The notes beneath the pieces are model-generated. The model was given only the letters and a program-made list of their open reading frames with translations. It had not been told where the DNA came from and ran no database searches. A stretch of DNA of 64,000 bases. It comes from JAEUJM01 sp041908445 (GTDB lineage Bacteria > Actinomycetota > Acidimicrobiia > Acidimicrobiales > DATDAH01). Each line of letters opens with the position of its first letter. The first letter of the stretch is position 1. This document shows, piece by piece, positions 1 through 7,623 of the stretch. Position numbers and translations under genes: made by a program. The stretch lies in NCBI GenBank assembly GCA_041908445.1, contig JAYRFK010000004.1, positions 1-64,000 on the forward strand, given 5' to 3'.

Positions 1-177
1 CCGGCGAACCGGATCCCGAAGGGGTGCCGACGAAGGCGGTTTACGCTGCGCAGCGGAGCGGAGCAGCCGCGCCGGCGAACCGGATCCCGAAGGGGTGCCG
101 ACGAAGGCGGTTTACGCTGCGCAGCGGAGCGGAGCAGCCGCGCCGGCGAACCGGATCCCGAAGGGGTGCCGACGAAG
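1..177. repeat. 71-bp tandem repeat, about 2.5 copies, running off the left edge
   Basis: Copies begin at 1, 72 and 143 with the same start (CCGGCGAACCGGATCCCGAA) and are identical until the third copy diverges near 178. The array ends directly at the ribosome binding site AAGGAGG (175-181) of the acyl-CoA dehydrogenase gene. It probably continues left of the window. The same framework (GCAGCGGAGCGGAG, GGCGAACC, GATC, CGAAG) recurs in the 89-bp repeat near 34.9 kb. Confidence 0.9.
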
Positions 178-192
178 GAGGCACAGAGCGAT

Positions 193-1371
193 ATGGATTT
201 CGATGTGGCGCCGGAGGACGACCCGCGGCGGGTGGCGGTGCGGGAGTGGCTGGCCGCCCACCCCGACCCCTCGGGGCGGGACCTCGCCGCCGCGGGCTAC
301 GTCGCCCCGCACTGGCCCTTCCCCTACGGCCTCGACGCCGACCCCATCCACCAGCTGATCCTCGACGAGGAGCTGCGCCGGGCGAAGGTGCGCCGGCCGG
401 AGAACCCCATCGGCATCGGCTGGGCCGGCCCCACCATCCTCCACGGCGGCACCCCCGAGCAGCAGCAGCGCTACCTGCCCCGCCTCCTGTCGGGCGAGGA
501 CATCTGGTGCCAGCTCTTCAGCGAGCCCGGCGCCGGCTCCGACCTCGCCTCCCTCGGCACCCGGGCGGTGCGCGACGGCGACGAGTACGTGGTCAACGGC
601 CAGAAGATCTGGACGTCGCTCGGCCACGTGGCCCGCTACGGCATCCTCATCGCCCGCACCGACCCCGACGCCCCCAAGCAGCAGGGCGTCTCCTACTTCA
701 TCTGCCCCATGGACAGCCCGGGCATCGAGATCCGCCCGATCCGGGAGATGACCGGCGTCCACATGTTCAACGAGGTGTTCTTCACCGACGTGCGCATCCC
801 CGCCGAGAACCTCGTCGGCGAGGAGAACCGGGGCTGGGCGCTGGCCAAGGTCACCCTCGGCAACGAGCGGGTGAACCTCTCGAACCCGGGGGCGCTGTGG
901 GGCCGGGGCCCGACGGCCGAGGACCTGCTCGACCTCGTCCGGGAGCGCGGTGGCTGCGCGGACCCGCTGGTCCGACAGGACCTGGCCCGCCTGCACACCG
1001 AGTCGGAGCTCCTGCGCCTCATCCGCCTGCGGACGGTGTCGGCCGCGGTGCGGGGCGAGCAGCCGGGGCCCGAGGCGTCGATCCGCAAGGTGCTGGCCGA
1101 CGAGCACGGCCAGCACATCATGGGGCTGGCCAAGGGCCTCGCCGGCACCGCCGGCCTGCTGTCCGACGCCGGGCCGATGGGCGCCCCGGTCGACCTGTGG
1201 GAGTACGGCTTCCTGTTCGCCCCCGCGCTCACCATCGGCGGCGGGACCAGCGAGGTGCAGCGCAACATCCTCGGCGAGCGGGTGCTGGGCCTGCCCGCGG
1301 ACGTCGACGCCGAGGCGGGCAAGACCTGGGCCGAGACCCGCGCCCTCGCCGGGCAGGCCGCCCGGGGCTGA
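193..1371 (+). CDS. Acyl-CoA dehydrogenase family protein
   Basis: A 392-residue flavoprotein expected to introduce the alpha-beta double bond into an acyl-CoA, passing electrons to ETF. Visible family signatures are the FAD/substrate loop SEPGAGSDLAS, the NGQKIWTS strand motif and the C-terminal GGGTSEVQRNILGERVLGLP. At the place where short-chain enzymes have the catalytic YEG glutamate the protein has Gly, as in many actinobacterial FadE paralogues, so the base may lie elsewhere or in a partner subunit. I chose ATG 193 because AAGGAGG (175-181) sits 11 nt before it; an upstream in-frame GTG at 166 lies inside the repeat. The next gene follows after 4 nt, suggesting co-transcription. Confidence 0.9.
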   Translation: MDFDVAPEDDPRRVAVREWLAAHPDPSGRDLAAAGYVAPHWPFPYGLDADPIHQLILDEELRRAKVRRPENPIGIGWAGPTILHGGTPEQQQRYLPRLLSGEDIWCQLFSEPGAGSDLASLGTRAVRDGDEYVVNGQKIWTSLGHVARYGILIARTDPDAPKQQGVSYFICPMDSPGIEIRPIREMTGVHMFNEVFFTDVRIPAENLVGEENRGWALAKVTLGNERVNLSNPGALWGRGPTAEDLLDLVRERGGCADPLVRQDLARLHTESELLRLIRLRTVSAAVRGEQPGPEASIRKVLADEHGQHIMGLAKGLAGTAGLLSDAGPMGAPVDLWEYGFLFAPALTIGGGTSEVQRNILGERVLGLPADVDAEAGKTWAETRALAGQAARG

Positions 1372-1375
1372 CGCC

Positions 1376-2233
1376 GTGCGCGTGCTCGTCACCGGGGGGA
1401 CGGGCCTGCTGGGCGCCCGCCTGGCCGGCGACCTCCCCGCCGGCGTCGAGCTGCACCGCACCTGGCACCGCACGCGGCCCGAGGACGGCGCCGACCCGGG
1501 CGCCGCCGGCGTGGGGGAGTGGCACCGGGTCGACCTGACCGACCGGGACACGATCGCGGCGGTCGTGCTGGGCCTGCGTCCCGACGTGGTGGTGCACGCC
1601 GCCTACGCCGTCGCCGATGGCGAGCAGGCCATCGTCGCCGCGAGCGCCCACGTGGCCGACGCCGCCGCCACCGCCGGGGCGGGCCTCGTCCACCTCAGCA
1701 GCGACGTGGTGTTCGACGGCGAGCACGCCCCCTACGCCGAGGACGACCCGCCGCTCCCCATCTCGGCCTACGGGCGCCACAAGGCCGAGGCCGAGGCCCG
1801 GGTCGTGGCCGCCTGCCCGGGCGCCGCGCTCGTGCGCACCTCGCTCATCACCTGGGCCGACCCCCTCGACCCCCGCTCGGCGTGGGTGGCCGACACCCTC
1901 CGGGCCGGGGACCCCCTCACCCTGTTCACCGACGAGCTGCGCTGCCCGGTGCGCCTCGACGACCTCGCCGCCCAGGTCTGGGAGGTCGTCGCCCTCGACG
2001 CCGACGCCCGGGTCGGGCCGTGGCACCTCGTCGGTTCGGAGGTCCTCTCCCGCCACGACCTCGGCGTCCTCATCGCCCGCCACGTCGGCCTCGACCCCGC
2101 CGGCATCACCGCGGCCCGCAGCAAGGACCAGGACCAGCCCCGCCCCCGGGACCTCCACCTCACCACCGCCCGCGCCGACGCCGCCCTGGCCACCCCCGCC
2201 CGCTCCGCCCGCACCCTCTTCCCGCCCGCCTGA
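1376..2233 (+). CDS. RmlD-like NAD(P)-dependent sugar reductase/epimerase (SDR family)
   Basis: A 285-residue extended short-chain dehydrogenase resembling dTDP-4-dehydrorhamnose reductase. The N-terminus VRVLVTGGTGLLG is the dinucleotide-binding GxxGxxG loop, and YGRHKAEAE gives the catalytic YxxxK. A Thr/Ser-rich strand before it (LVHLSSDVVFDG) matches the family pattern. GTG 1376 is 4 nt after the acyl-CoA dehydrogenase stop, so the two are probably one transcript. No other rhamnose or nucleotide-sugar genes are nearby, so the substrate is not predicted. Confidence 0.85.
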   Translation: MRVLVTGGTGLLGARLAGDLPAGVELHRTWHRTRPEDGADPGAAGVGEWHRVDLTDRDTIAAVVLGLRPDVVVHAAYAVADGEQAIVAASAHVADAAATAGAGLVHLSSDVVFDGEHAPYAEDDPPLPISAYGRHKAEAEARVVAACPGAALVRTSLITWADPLDPRSAWVADTLRAGDPLTLFTDELRCPVRLDDLAAQVWEVVALDADARVGPWHLVGSEVLSRHDLGVLIARHVGLDPAGITAARSKDQDQPRPRDLHLTTARADAALATPARSARTLFPPA

Positions 2234-2236
2234 CCT

Positions 2237-2288
2237 CGTTCTGGGACCACAATTCGGTCACAGAGAGCACGTTCCTGGTCCCAGAACG
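2237..2288 (+). terminator. 13-bp perfect inverted repeat after the RmlD-like gene
   Basis: Arms CGTTCTGGGACCA (2237-2249) and TGGTCCCAGAACG (2276-2288) are perfect complements around a 26-nt loop, starting 3 nt after a stop codon. No T-tract follows. The outer edge TTCTGG/CCAGAACGG is shared with the hairpin at 36402-36448. Confidence 0.6.
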
Positions 2289-2360
2289 GTTGGTCCGGGG
2301 GGTGCTCGGCCGCAGCAGGGGGACGACGGGGTGAGGTGGGGGGCGCCGGCGCCCCGGGGC

Positions 2361-2366
2361 TACGGT
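2361..2366 (+). promoter_or_regulatory. Leaderless -10 hexamer TACGGT
   Basis: TACGGT lies 7 nt before ATG 2374, the spacing expected when transcription starts on the A of the start codon. No clear -35 and no ribosome binding site. Confidence 0.6.
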
Positions 2367-2373
2367 CGCCGCC

Positions 2374-3411
2374 ATGAAGATCAGCATGCAGCTGCAGTAC
2401 TCGGGTGGGTTCAAGGAGTCGGCCGCGCAGGTGGTCGCCCTCGAGAAGGCGGGCCTCGACATGGTGTGGGTGGCGGAGGCCTACGGCTTCGACGCCCCCA
2501 GCCTCATGGGCTACCTCGCCGCCCAGACCGAGACCGTCGAGATCGCCGCCGGGATCCTGCCGATCTACACCCGCACGCCGACGCTGCTGGCCATGACCGC
2601 CGCCGGCATCGACGCGCTGAGCGACGGCCGCTGCGTGCTCGGCCTGGGTGCCTCCGGGCCCCAGGTGATCGAGGGCTTCCACGGCCTGCCCTACGACAAG
2701 CCGCTGGCCCGCACCCGCGAGATCATCGAGATCTGCCGGGCGGTGTGGAAGCGCGAGCCCGTCACCTACGAGGGCAAGGTGTACACGCTGCCCCTGCCGC
2801 CCGAGCAGGGCACCGGCCTCGGCAAGCCGCTGAAGATGATCACCCACCCGGTGCGCGAGTCGATCCCGATCTACGTCGCCTCCCTCGGCCCCAAGAACGT
2901 CGAGCTCACCGCCGAGCTGGCCGACGGCTGGTTGCCGATCTTCTTCCACCCGGAGAAGGCCGCCGACGTGTGGGGCGACGATCTCGCCGCCGGCGCGGCC
3001 AAGCGCCCCGCCGAGCTCGCCCCCCTCGAGGTCGTGGCCGGCGGCGCCGTGAGCATCTGCAGCCCCGACGAGGCCAAGGCCGTCCGGGACTTCGCCCGCC
3101 CGATGGTCGCCCTCTACGTCGGCGGCATGGGTGCCAAGGGGCGCAACTTCTACAACGCCCTCGTGCGCCGGTACGGCTACGAGGAGGAGGCCGAGAAGAT
3201 CCAGGACCTCTACCTCGACGGCCACAAGAAGGAGGCCGCCGCGGCGGTCCCCGACGCGCTGCTCGACTCGCTGTCGCTGTGCGGCGACGAGGGCTACGTG
3301 CGTGAGCGCATCCAGGCCTTCAAGGACGCCGGCGTCACCAACCTGAACATCAACCCGATCGGCCCCGATCCGGTGGGCCTCACCGCCAAGATCAAGGAGT
3401 GGGTGTCGTAG
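2374..3411 (+). CDS. LLM-class F420-dependent oxidoreductase
   Basis: A 345-residue TIM-barrel of the luciferase-like monooxygenase superfamily in its F420-using branch. The opening strand MKISMQLQYSGG, VWVAEAYGFDA, the middle block LGLGASGPQVIEGFHGLPYD and the PIYVASLGPKNVELTAELAD block are typical of the mycobacterial F420 LLM proteins. The substrate cannot be read from sequence. The start is fixed by the leaderless -10 at 2361. The 3' end overlaps the convergent geranylgeranyl-reductase-like gene by 20 nt. Confidence 0.9.
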   Translation: MKISMQLQYSGGFKESAAQVVALEKAGLDMVWVAEAYGFDAPSLMGYLAAQTETVEIAAGILPIYTRTPTLLAMTAAGIDALSDGRCVLGLGASGPQVIEGFHGLPYDKPLARTREIIEICRAVWKREPVTYEGKVYTLPLPPEQGTGLGKPLKMITHPVRESIPIYVASLGPKNVELTAELADGWLPIFFHPEKAADVWGDDLAAGAAKRPAELAPLEVVAGGAVSICSPDEAKAVRDFARPMVALYVGGMGAKGRNFYNALVRRYGYEEEAEKIQDLYLDGHKKEAAAAVPDALLDSLSLCGDEGYVRERIQAFKDAGVTNLNINPIGPDPVGLTAKIKEWVS

Positions 3412-4654
3412 CGCTCGCGGTGTCGGCGCCGGTGCGGGCGAGGTAGGCGCCGGGCCCCTGGAACATCCCGGGGTGCCAGCGGCTCGGCGTGGCGACCAGC
3501 GCCCGCGGGTAGTCCTCCCAGAGCCAACGGGCGAAGTTCCGGCGGGTCCACGGCGTCGCGCCGGCGACCCGGACCGCGGCCCGCGCCCCCTTGCGGTGCC
3601 GCAGCGCCCGGACGAGCAGCGTCGACATCCGGTGGTCCGCGAAGAAGTGGTGGCGCACCGCCTCCTGGTACCGGGTCGCGGCCAGGTGGACGTCGGCCGG
3701 GCCGGCCCTCAGGACGGCGTCGGCGGCGAGCACCCCGGTGAGCAGGGCCTGGCCGATGCCCTCGCCCGACATGACGTCGCACGCCGCGGCGGCGTCGCCC
3801 ACGAAGAGCGCCCGGCCCGCGGTCAGCGGCACCCGGTCGATGCGGGCCGGGATGGGCCAGGCGCGGTGGGGCCCCTCCGGCACCGCATCCTCGCCGAGGA
3901 CCGCCCGGATCGTCGGGCGGGCCAGGAGCTCGGGCCAGAGCTGCTTCATGTCTCGGACGGGCACCTTTCCGCCCCGGTGCACGCCGAAGCCGACGTTGGC
4001 GCCCCCGCCGGGCAGCGGGAACGACCAGACGTAGCCCGGGAGGATGTCGGCCTCGAACCAGACCACGAGCTCCCGCGCCGCCCGCGGGGTCACCTCGCGG
4101 AAGTACTGCCGGAAGGCGTGCCACTCGCCGAGGTAGCCGGGGGTCGCCACGCCGAGGTGCTTGCGCATCGGTGACCACATGCCGTCGGCGGCGACGGCGT
4201 AGCGGGCGTCGAGGGTGACGGGGCCGTCGGGGCCCGTCACGGCGAGGCGGATGCGGTCCGTCCCGGGCTCGCCGGCACCGGTGACCTCGTGGCCCTCCAG
4301 GACGCGGGCGCCCGCCTCCCGGGCCAGGTCCAGCACGGCGGCGTCGAGGTCGGCGCGGCGGGCCACGGCGGCGTAGAGGCCGGGCCCCGTCGGCAGCGGG
4401 AAGTGCACGGGCACGCCGGAGGGCGACTGCACGGTCATCTCGGTGACCGGCTGCCAGGACGGCACGGCCGCGGGGTCGAGGCCGAGGTCGTCGAGCAGGC
4501 GCAGGGCGCCGGTGGTGAGGCCGTCGCCGCAGATCTTGTCGCGGGGGAAGCGCGCCTTGTCCACGACGACCACGTCCAGGCCCGAGCGGGCGAGGGTGGT
4601 CGCGGCGGCGGCGCCGGCGGGCCCGCCGCCCACGACGGCGACGTCGGCGATCAC
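3392..4654 (-). CDS. Geranylgeranyl reductase family FAD-dependent oxidoreductase
   Basis: A 420-residue flavoprotein of the GGR/digeranylgeranyl-phospholipid reductase family. It begins with the FAD fold VAVVGGGPAGAAAATTLA and has the family Cys motif KICGDGLTTGA, and the second FAD motif FVGDAAAACDVMSGEGIGQ. Family members saturate isoprenoid double bonds (quinone, chlorophyll or lipid side chains); in actinobacteria many are annotated only as GGR-like. The GTG start at 4654 is the first start before the dinucleotide fold. The tail overlaps the LLM gene antisense by 20 nt. WS/DGAT ends 48 nt upstream on the same strand and may share the transcript. Confidence 0.87.
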   Translation of the reverse strand: MIADVAVVGGGPAGAAAATTLARSGLDVVVVDKARFPRDKICGDGLTTGALRLLDDLGLDPAAVPSWQPVTEMTVQSPSGVPVHFPLPTGPGLYAAVARRADLDAAVLDLAREAGARVLEGHEVTGAGEPGTDRIRLAVTGPDGPVTLDARYAVAADGMWSPMRKHLGVATPGYLGEWHAFRQYFREVTPRAARELVVWFEADILPGYVWSFPLPGGGANVGFGVHRGGKVPVRDMKQLWPELLARPTIRAVLGEDAVPEGPHRAWPIPARIDRVPLTAGRALFVGDAAAACDVMSGEGIGQALLTGVLAADAVLRAGPADVHLAATRYQEAVRHHFFADHRMSTLLVRALRHRKGARAAVRVAGATPWTRRNFARWLWEDYPRALVATPSRWHPGMFQGPGAYLARTGADTASATTPTP

Positions 4655-4702
4655 GGGATCAGTGTGCAGCGGGGTGCGGCAGGTGCGTCGGGTCCGGCGC
4701 GA

Positions 4703-6103
4703 TCACGCCAGGGCCAGGATCTCGTCGAAGCTCGCGCGCATCGAGTCCATGAGCACGTCGGGATCGGGGACCGCCGCAGGGTCGGTGTTGAACCCGATGT
4801 TCAGGTCGTTGAGGTAGCTGAGCAGCGTGACGTTCGAGGCGGCACCGGCCATGGGGCCGAAGGCGAATTGGCCCAGGAACCCGGCACCGGCGAGGTAGAG
4901 CGGGATGGGGGCCCCGGGCACGTTGCTGGCAGTGAAGTCGATGCCCTTCATGATCGAGCCGAAGAGCCCGGTCGCGAGCTCCTTGGGGAAGCGGTTGAGC
5001 AGGCCCGCCATCGGGTCGAGCAGGGCGAGGGCGGGCTCGGTGCGGGCCCCCTCCACGAGCTCGTGGACGGTCCGCATCAGCTCGACCGGGTCCTCGACGT
5101 CGAGGGGGACCGGGAACCGGGCCGGGGCGAACTGGTTGCCGGCCTGGTCCCTCGTCTCGTCGGAGCGGACGTTGATCGGCATCGACATGCGCAGGGTGTC
5201 GACGCGGGCGCCGTGGTGGTCGTGGTAGCGGCGCCAGCCGCCGATGAGGCCGGCGAGGAACGCGTCGTTGAGCTTGCCCTCGGCCCGCTTGGCCGCGCGC
5301 TTGGCCTCGTCGAGGGGCACGGTGAGCACGTCGAAGTGCACGCTCAAGGAGCGGTGCCGCATGATCGGGCTGAGCGGGTCGGACGCCGGCTGGAGCATGC
5401 GCAGCACCGACTGGGCGGTCTCGTTGACGACCCCCGAGGTCCCCACCGGGTCGGCCGCGGCGAGCCCCAGGGCGCCGACGACGGTGCCGATCGAGCGCTT
5501 GGCGATGCCCGCACCCCGCCGGCCCTCGTGGGCCATGGCGTCGAGGAAGCGCTCACGCTGGTTCATCACGTGCACCTCGGGGGCCTCGGGCATCGGCCCG
5601 CGGTCACCGGGCTCGCGCTCGAGGTCGAAGGTGGCCAGCATCAGGGCCACGCCACCCACCCCGTCGGTGATGGCGTGATGGATCTTCATGATGAGGCCGG
5701 CCTTGCCGTCGGCCAGCCCCTCGACGACCGTGTACTCCCAGAGGGGACGAGCCCGGTCGAAGCCCTGCATGGCGATCGGCTCCGCGATGTCGAACAGGTC
5801 CTGGAGCGAGCCGTCGCCCCCGGAGCGCATCCAGCGCAGGTGGTAGCCGAGGTCGAAGTTGGGGTCGACCTCCCAGCGAGGCGGGGCCACCGAGAGGGGG
5901 TTCGACACGACCCGCTGGCGCAGGCGGGGCACCTTGCGGCTGGCCCGGTCGATGATGTCGGTCATCGCCGCCCGGTCCGGGGCCCGGTCGAGCAGCACCA
6001 CCGACGTGATGGTGCTGCGCAGCATCGGGTTGTGCTCGATCGTCCACATGAGCTTGTCCGAGTCGCTCATCCGGGACTCGTAGTGGATCTCGCCGTCGGC
6101 CAT
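4703..6103 (-). CDS. Wax ester synthase / diacylglycerol O-acyltransferase (WS/DGAT)
   Basis: A 466-residue bifunctional acyltransferase that esterifies fatty alcohols or diacylglycerol with acyl-CoA to make storage wax ester or triacylglycerol. The active-site motif HHAITDG is at residues 142-148, and the PLWE motif is near 120. A downstream NVRSDETRDQAGNQ block matches the family. ATG 6103 is preferred over the in-frame start at 6112 because a TAGCGT -10 lies exactly 7 nt upstream of it. A TetR regulator is transcribed divergently from 6206. Confidence 0.93.
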   Translation of the reverse strand: MADGEIHYESRMSDSDKLMWTIEHNPMLRSTITSVVLLDRAPDRAAMTDIIDRASRKVPRLRQRVVSNPLSVAPPRWEVDPNFDLGYHLRWMRSGGDGSLQDLFDIAEPIAMQGFDRARPLWEYTVVEGLADGKAGLIMKIHHAITDGVGGVALMLATFDLEREPGDRGPMPEAPEVHVMNQRERFLDAMAHEGRRGAGIAKRSIGTVVGALGLAAADPVGTSGVVNETAQSVLRMLQPASDPLSPIMRHRSLSVHFDVLTVPLDEAKRAAKRAEGKLNDAFLAGLIGGWRRYHDHHGARVDTLRMSMPINVRSDETRDQAGNQFAPARFPVPLDVEDPVELMRTVHELVEGARTEPALALLDPMAGLLNRFPKELATGLFGSIMKGIDFTASNVPGAPIPLYLAGAGFLGQFAFGPMAGAASNVTLLSYLNDLNIGFNTDPAAVPDPDVLMDSMRASFDEILALA

Positions 6104-6110
6104 GGGTGCC

Positions 6111-6116
6111 ACGCTA
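6111..6116 (-). promoter_or_regulatory. Leaderless -10 hexamer TAGCGT for WS/DGAT
   Basis: On the minus strand TAGCGT is followed by 7 nt (GGCACCC) and ATG 6103. This decides the start codon against the upstream alternative at 6112, which overlaps the hexamer. Confidence 0.6.
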
Positions 6117-6205
6117 CGTCACCCCCTGACCGCAGCCGGGTGGTCGAGGGGGGTCACAGCGCCGTCGTACCCTGGGAACGTCGTTCACCATCCTTGGGAG
6201 GGTCG

Positions 6206-6922
6206 TTGTCGTCGGATCGTCGTGACAGCCGTGAGGCCATGCTCGACGGCGCCATGCGCCTGTTGGCCGAGTCGAGTCGCGAGCACCTCCGCCGGGTGCT
6301 GACCGCCGGGGCGGTCGCCAAGTCGGCGGGCCTGCACCGCCAGACCTTCTACCTCCACTGGAGCACCCAGGCGGAGTTCGTCGACGACTTCGTGCGCTAC
6401 GTCACCGACCCGGCCACCAGCACGTCCTCCGAGCGCCTCACCCAGATCGACCACGACCTCGACGACGCCTCCGACGACCCCGCCACCGAGGTGCGGCGCA
6501 TGAGCCACCGCACGTACCGGCGCTGGGCGGAGGACCCGGTCCACTCCGCCCGCATGGTCCTGTGGGCGACCCACCCGAACGACAAGCACGTGCACGAGCG
6601 CATGCGCGAGCTCTACGAGGCCAACGACGACGCGGCCGCCGCCGCGTTCGGCGCGATCGGTGACGCCTGGGGCATCGAGCCCCGGCCACCGTTCACCCTC
6701 GAGACCGTCGCCCTGCTGTTCAACGCGCTGCGCGACGGCCTGATGCTGCAGCTCCTGATCCGGGGCGACGACGTACCCGCGTCGTTCTTCGACGACGTGC
6801 ACCTGCTCCTCAGCCGGGCCGTCACCCGCCGCGTCGGCGACCCCGACCCGCCCAGCCTGGAGGCCGAGTACCGGGCCCACGTGCGGGGCGAGCGGCCCGA
6901 CGGGGAGGACCCGCCCGGCTGA
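6206..6922 (+). CDS. TetR/AcrR-family transcriptional regulator
   Basis: About 238 residues. The N-terminal helix-turn-helix is visible in LTAGAVAKSAGLHRQTFYLHW, followed by a helical ligand domain (FNALRDGLMLQLLIRG) as in TetR proteins. TTG 6206 is chosen because GGGAGGG (6196-6202) precedes it, though only 3-4 nt away; ATG 6239 would cut into the first helix, and TTG 6194 is possible. A TACCCT box at 6168 could be its -10. It is divergent from WS/DGAT with about 100 bp between starts, so control of that gene is plausible but untested. Confidence 0.85.
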   Translation: MSSDRRDSREAMLDGAMRLLAESSREHLRRVLTAGAVAKSAGLHRQTFYLHWSTQAEFVDDFVRYVTDPATSTSSERLTQIDHDLDDASDDPATEVRRMSHRTYRRWAEDPVHSARMVLWATHPNDKHVHERMRELYEANDDAAAAAFGAIGDAWGIEPRPPFTLETVALLFNALRDGLMLQLLIRGDDVPASFFDDVHLLLSRAVTRRVGDPDPPSLEAEYRAHVRGERPDGEDPPG

Positions 6923-6966
6923 CATCGGTCCACCCGACGGCCCGACGGCCCGTCGCCCTGAGGTCC

Positions 6967-7012
6967 GTCAGCCGGTCAGCCGGTCAGCCGGTCAGCCGGT
7001 CAGCCGGTCAGC
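6967..7012. repeat. 8-bp tandem repeat GTCAGCCG, 5.75 copies
   Basis: Perfect copies span the 3' end of the MOSC gene; the MOSC stop codon (7000-7002, minus strand) lies inside a unit. Because the period is 8, successive TGA triplets fall in all three reading frames. Confidence 0.95.
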
Positions 7013-7554
7013 TTGGTGACGGTGTCGCCCGTCCGGACGGTGCCGGGGACCACCACCTTGGCGTTGAGGCCCCGCAGGCGCAGGTCGCGCCCGTCGGGCG
7101 AGTTGACCAGGCGCATCGCGTCGAGGCCGAAGCGCTGGGTGAACTTGGCGCACCCCCGGTGGGGCTCGGGGGTCACCTCGATCACGGCCGTGCCGAGGGC
7201 CAGGCGGGTGCCCGGGGGGAGGTTGTCGGGGCGGAGGTCCAGGTCGAGGTGCAGCTGGTCGCCGGCGAGCGCCCGCTGCGCCTCGTCGTCGCCGACCAGC
7301 CGGGAGAAGCGGGCGCCGATCACGTTGAGCTGCATCTCGGGGTGGGGTGAGCCGTCGTCGGTCTTCTTCGACCACCGCCGGCACCAGTTGTCGCCCACGA
7401 GGCCCTCGGCGAGGTCGAGCCGGCCCTCGGCCAGCACCTCGCGCTCACCGTCGGCCGGGCGGCGGACGATCAGCTCGACGGTGCCGGTGTCGGCCGGCGC
7501 GGCCCGGACGTCGTCCAGGCCGGCGAGCAGCTCCTCGGTCGTTCGGTGCGCCAC
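7000..7554 (-). CDS. MOSC domain-containing protein
   Basis: A 184-residue stand-alone MOSC domain, the fold of the molybdenum-cofactor sulfurase C-terminus, expected to bind sulfur or pterin-molybdenum species. The conserved cysteine is in PHRGCAKFTQRFG, and NVIGARFSRLVG and LRLRGLNAKVVVPG fit the beta-barrel core. The GTG start is the first in frame; CAAGCT lies 6 nt before it and may be a leaderless -10. The last codons come from the 8-bp tandem repeat. No molybdenum-cofactor genes are nearby. Confidence 0.85.
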   Translation of the reverse strand: MAHRTTEELLAGLDDVRAAPADTGTVELIVRRPADGEREVLAEGRLDLAEGLVGDNWCRRWSKKTDDGSPHPEMQLNVIGARFSRLVGDDEAQRALAGDQLHLDLDLRPDNLPPGTRLALGTAVIEVTPEPHRGCAKFTQRFGLDAMRLVNSPDGRDLRLRGLNAKVVVPGTVRTGDTVTKLTG

Positions 7555-7623
7555 CCCGTCAGCTTGGCCACCGGCTCGGCCGTGGCCAAGCGGTTTGCGG
7601 CGGCGGTCGCTGGCGGTACTCGG

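Noticed and set aside
24..1538. Long open frames overlapping the acyl-CoA dehydrogenase and many similar 300-1700-codon frames elsewhere
   Set aside because: They are Pro/Arg/Ala-rich shadows caused by the high GC content, antisense or out of frame to genes with clear protein families.
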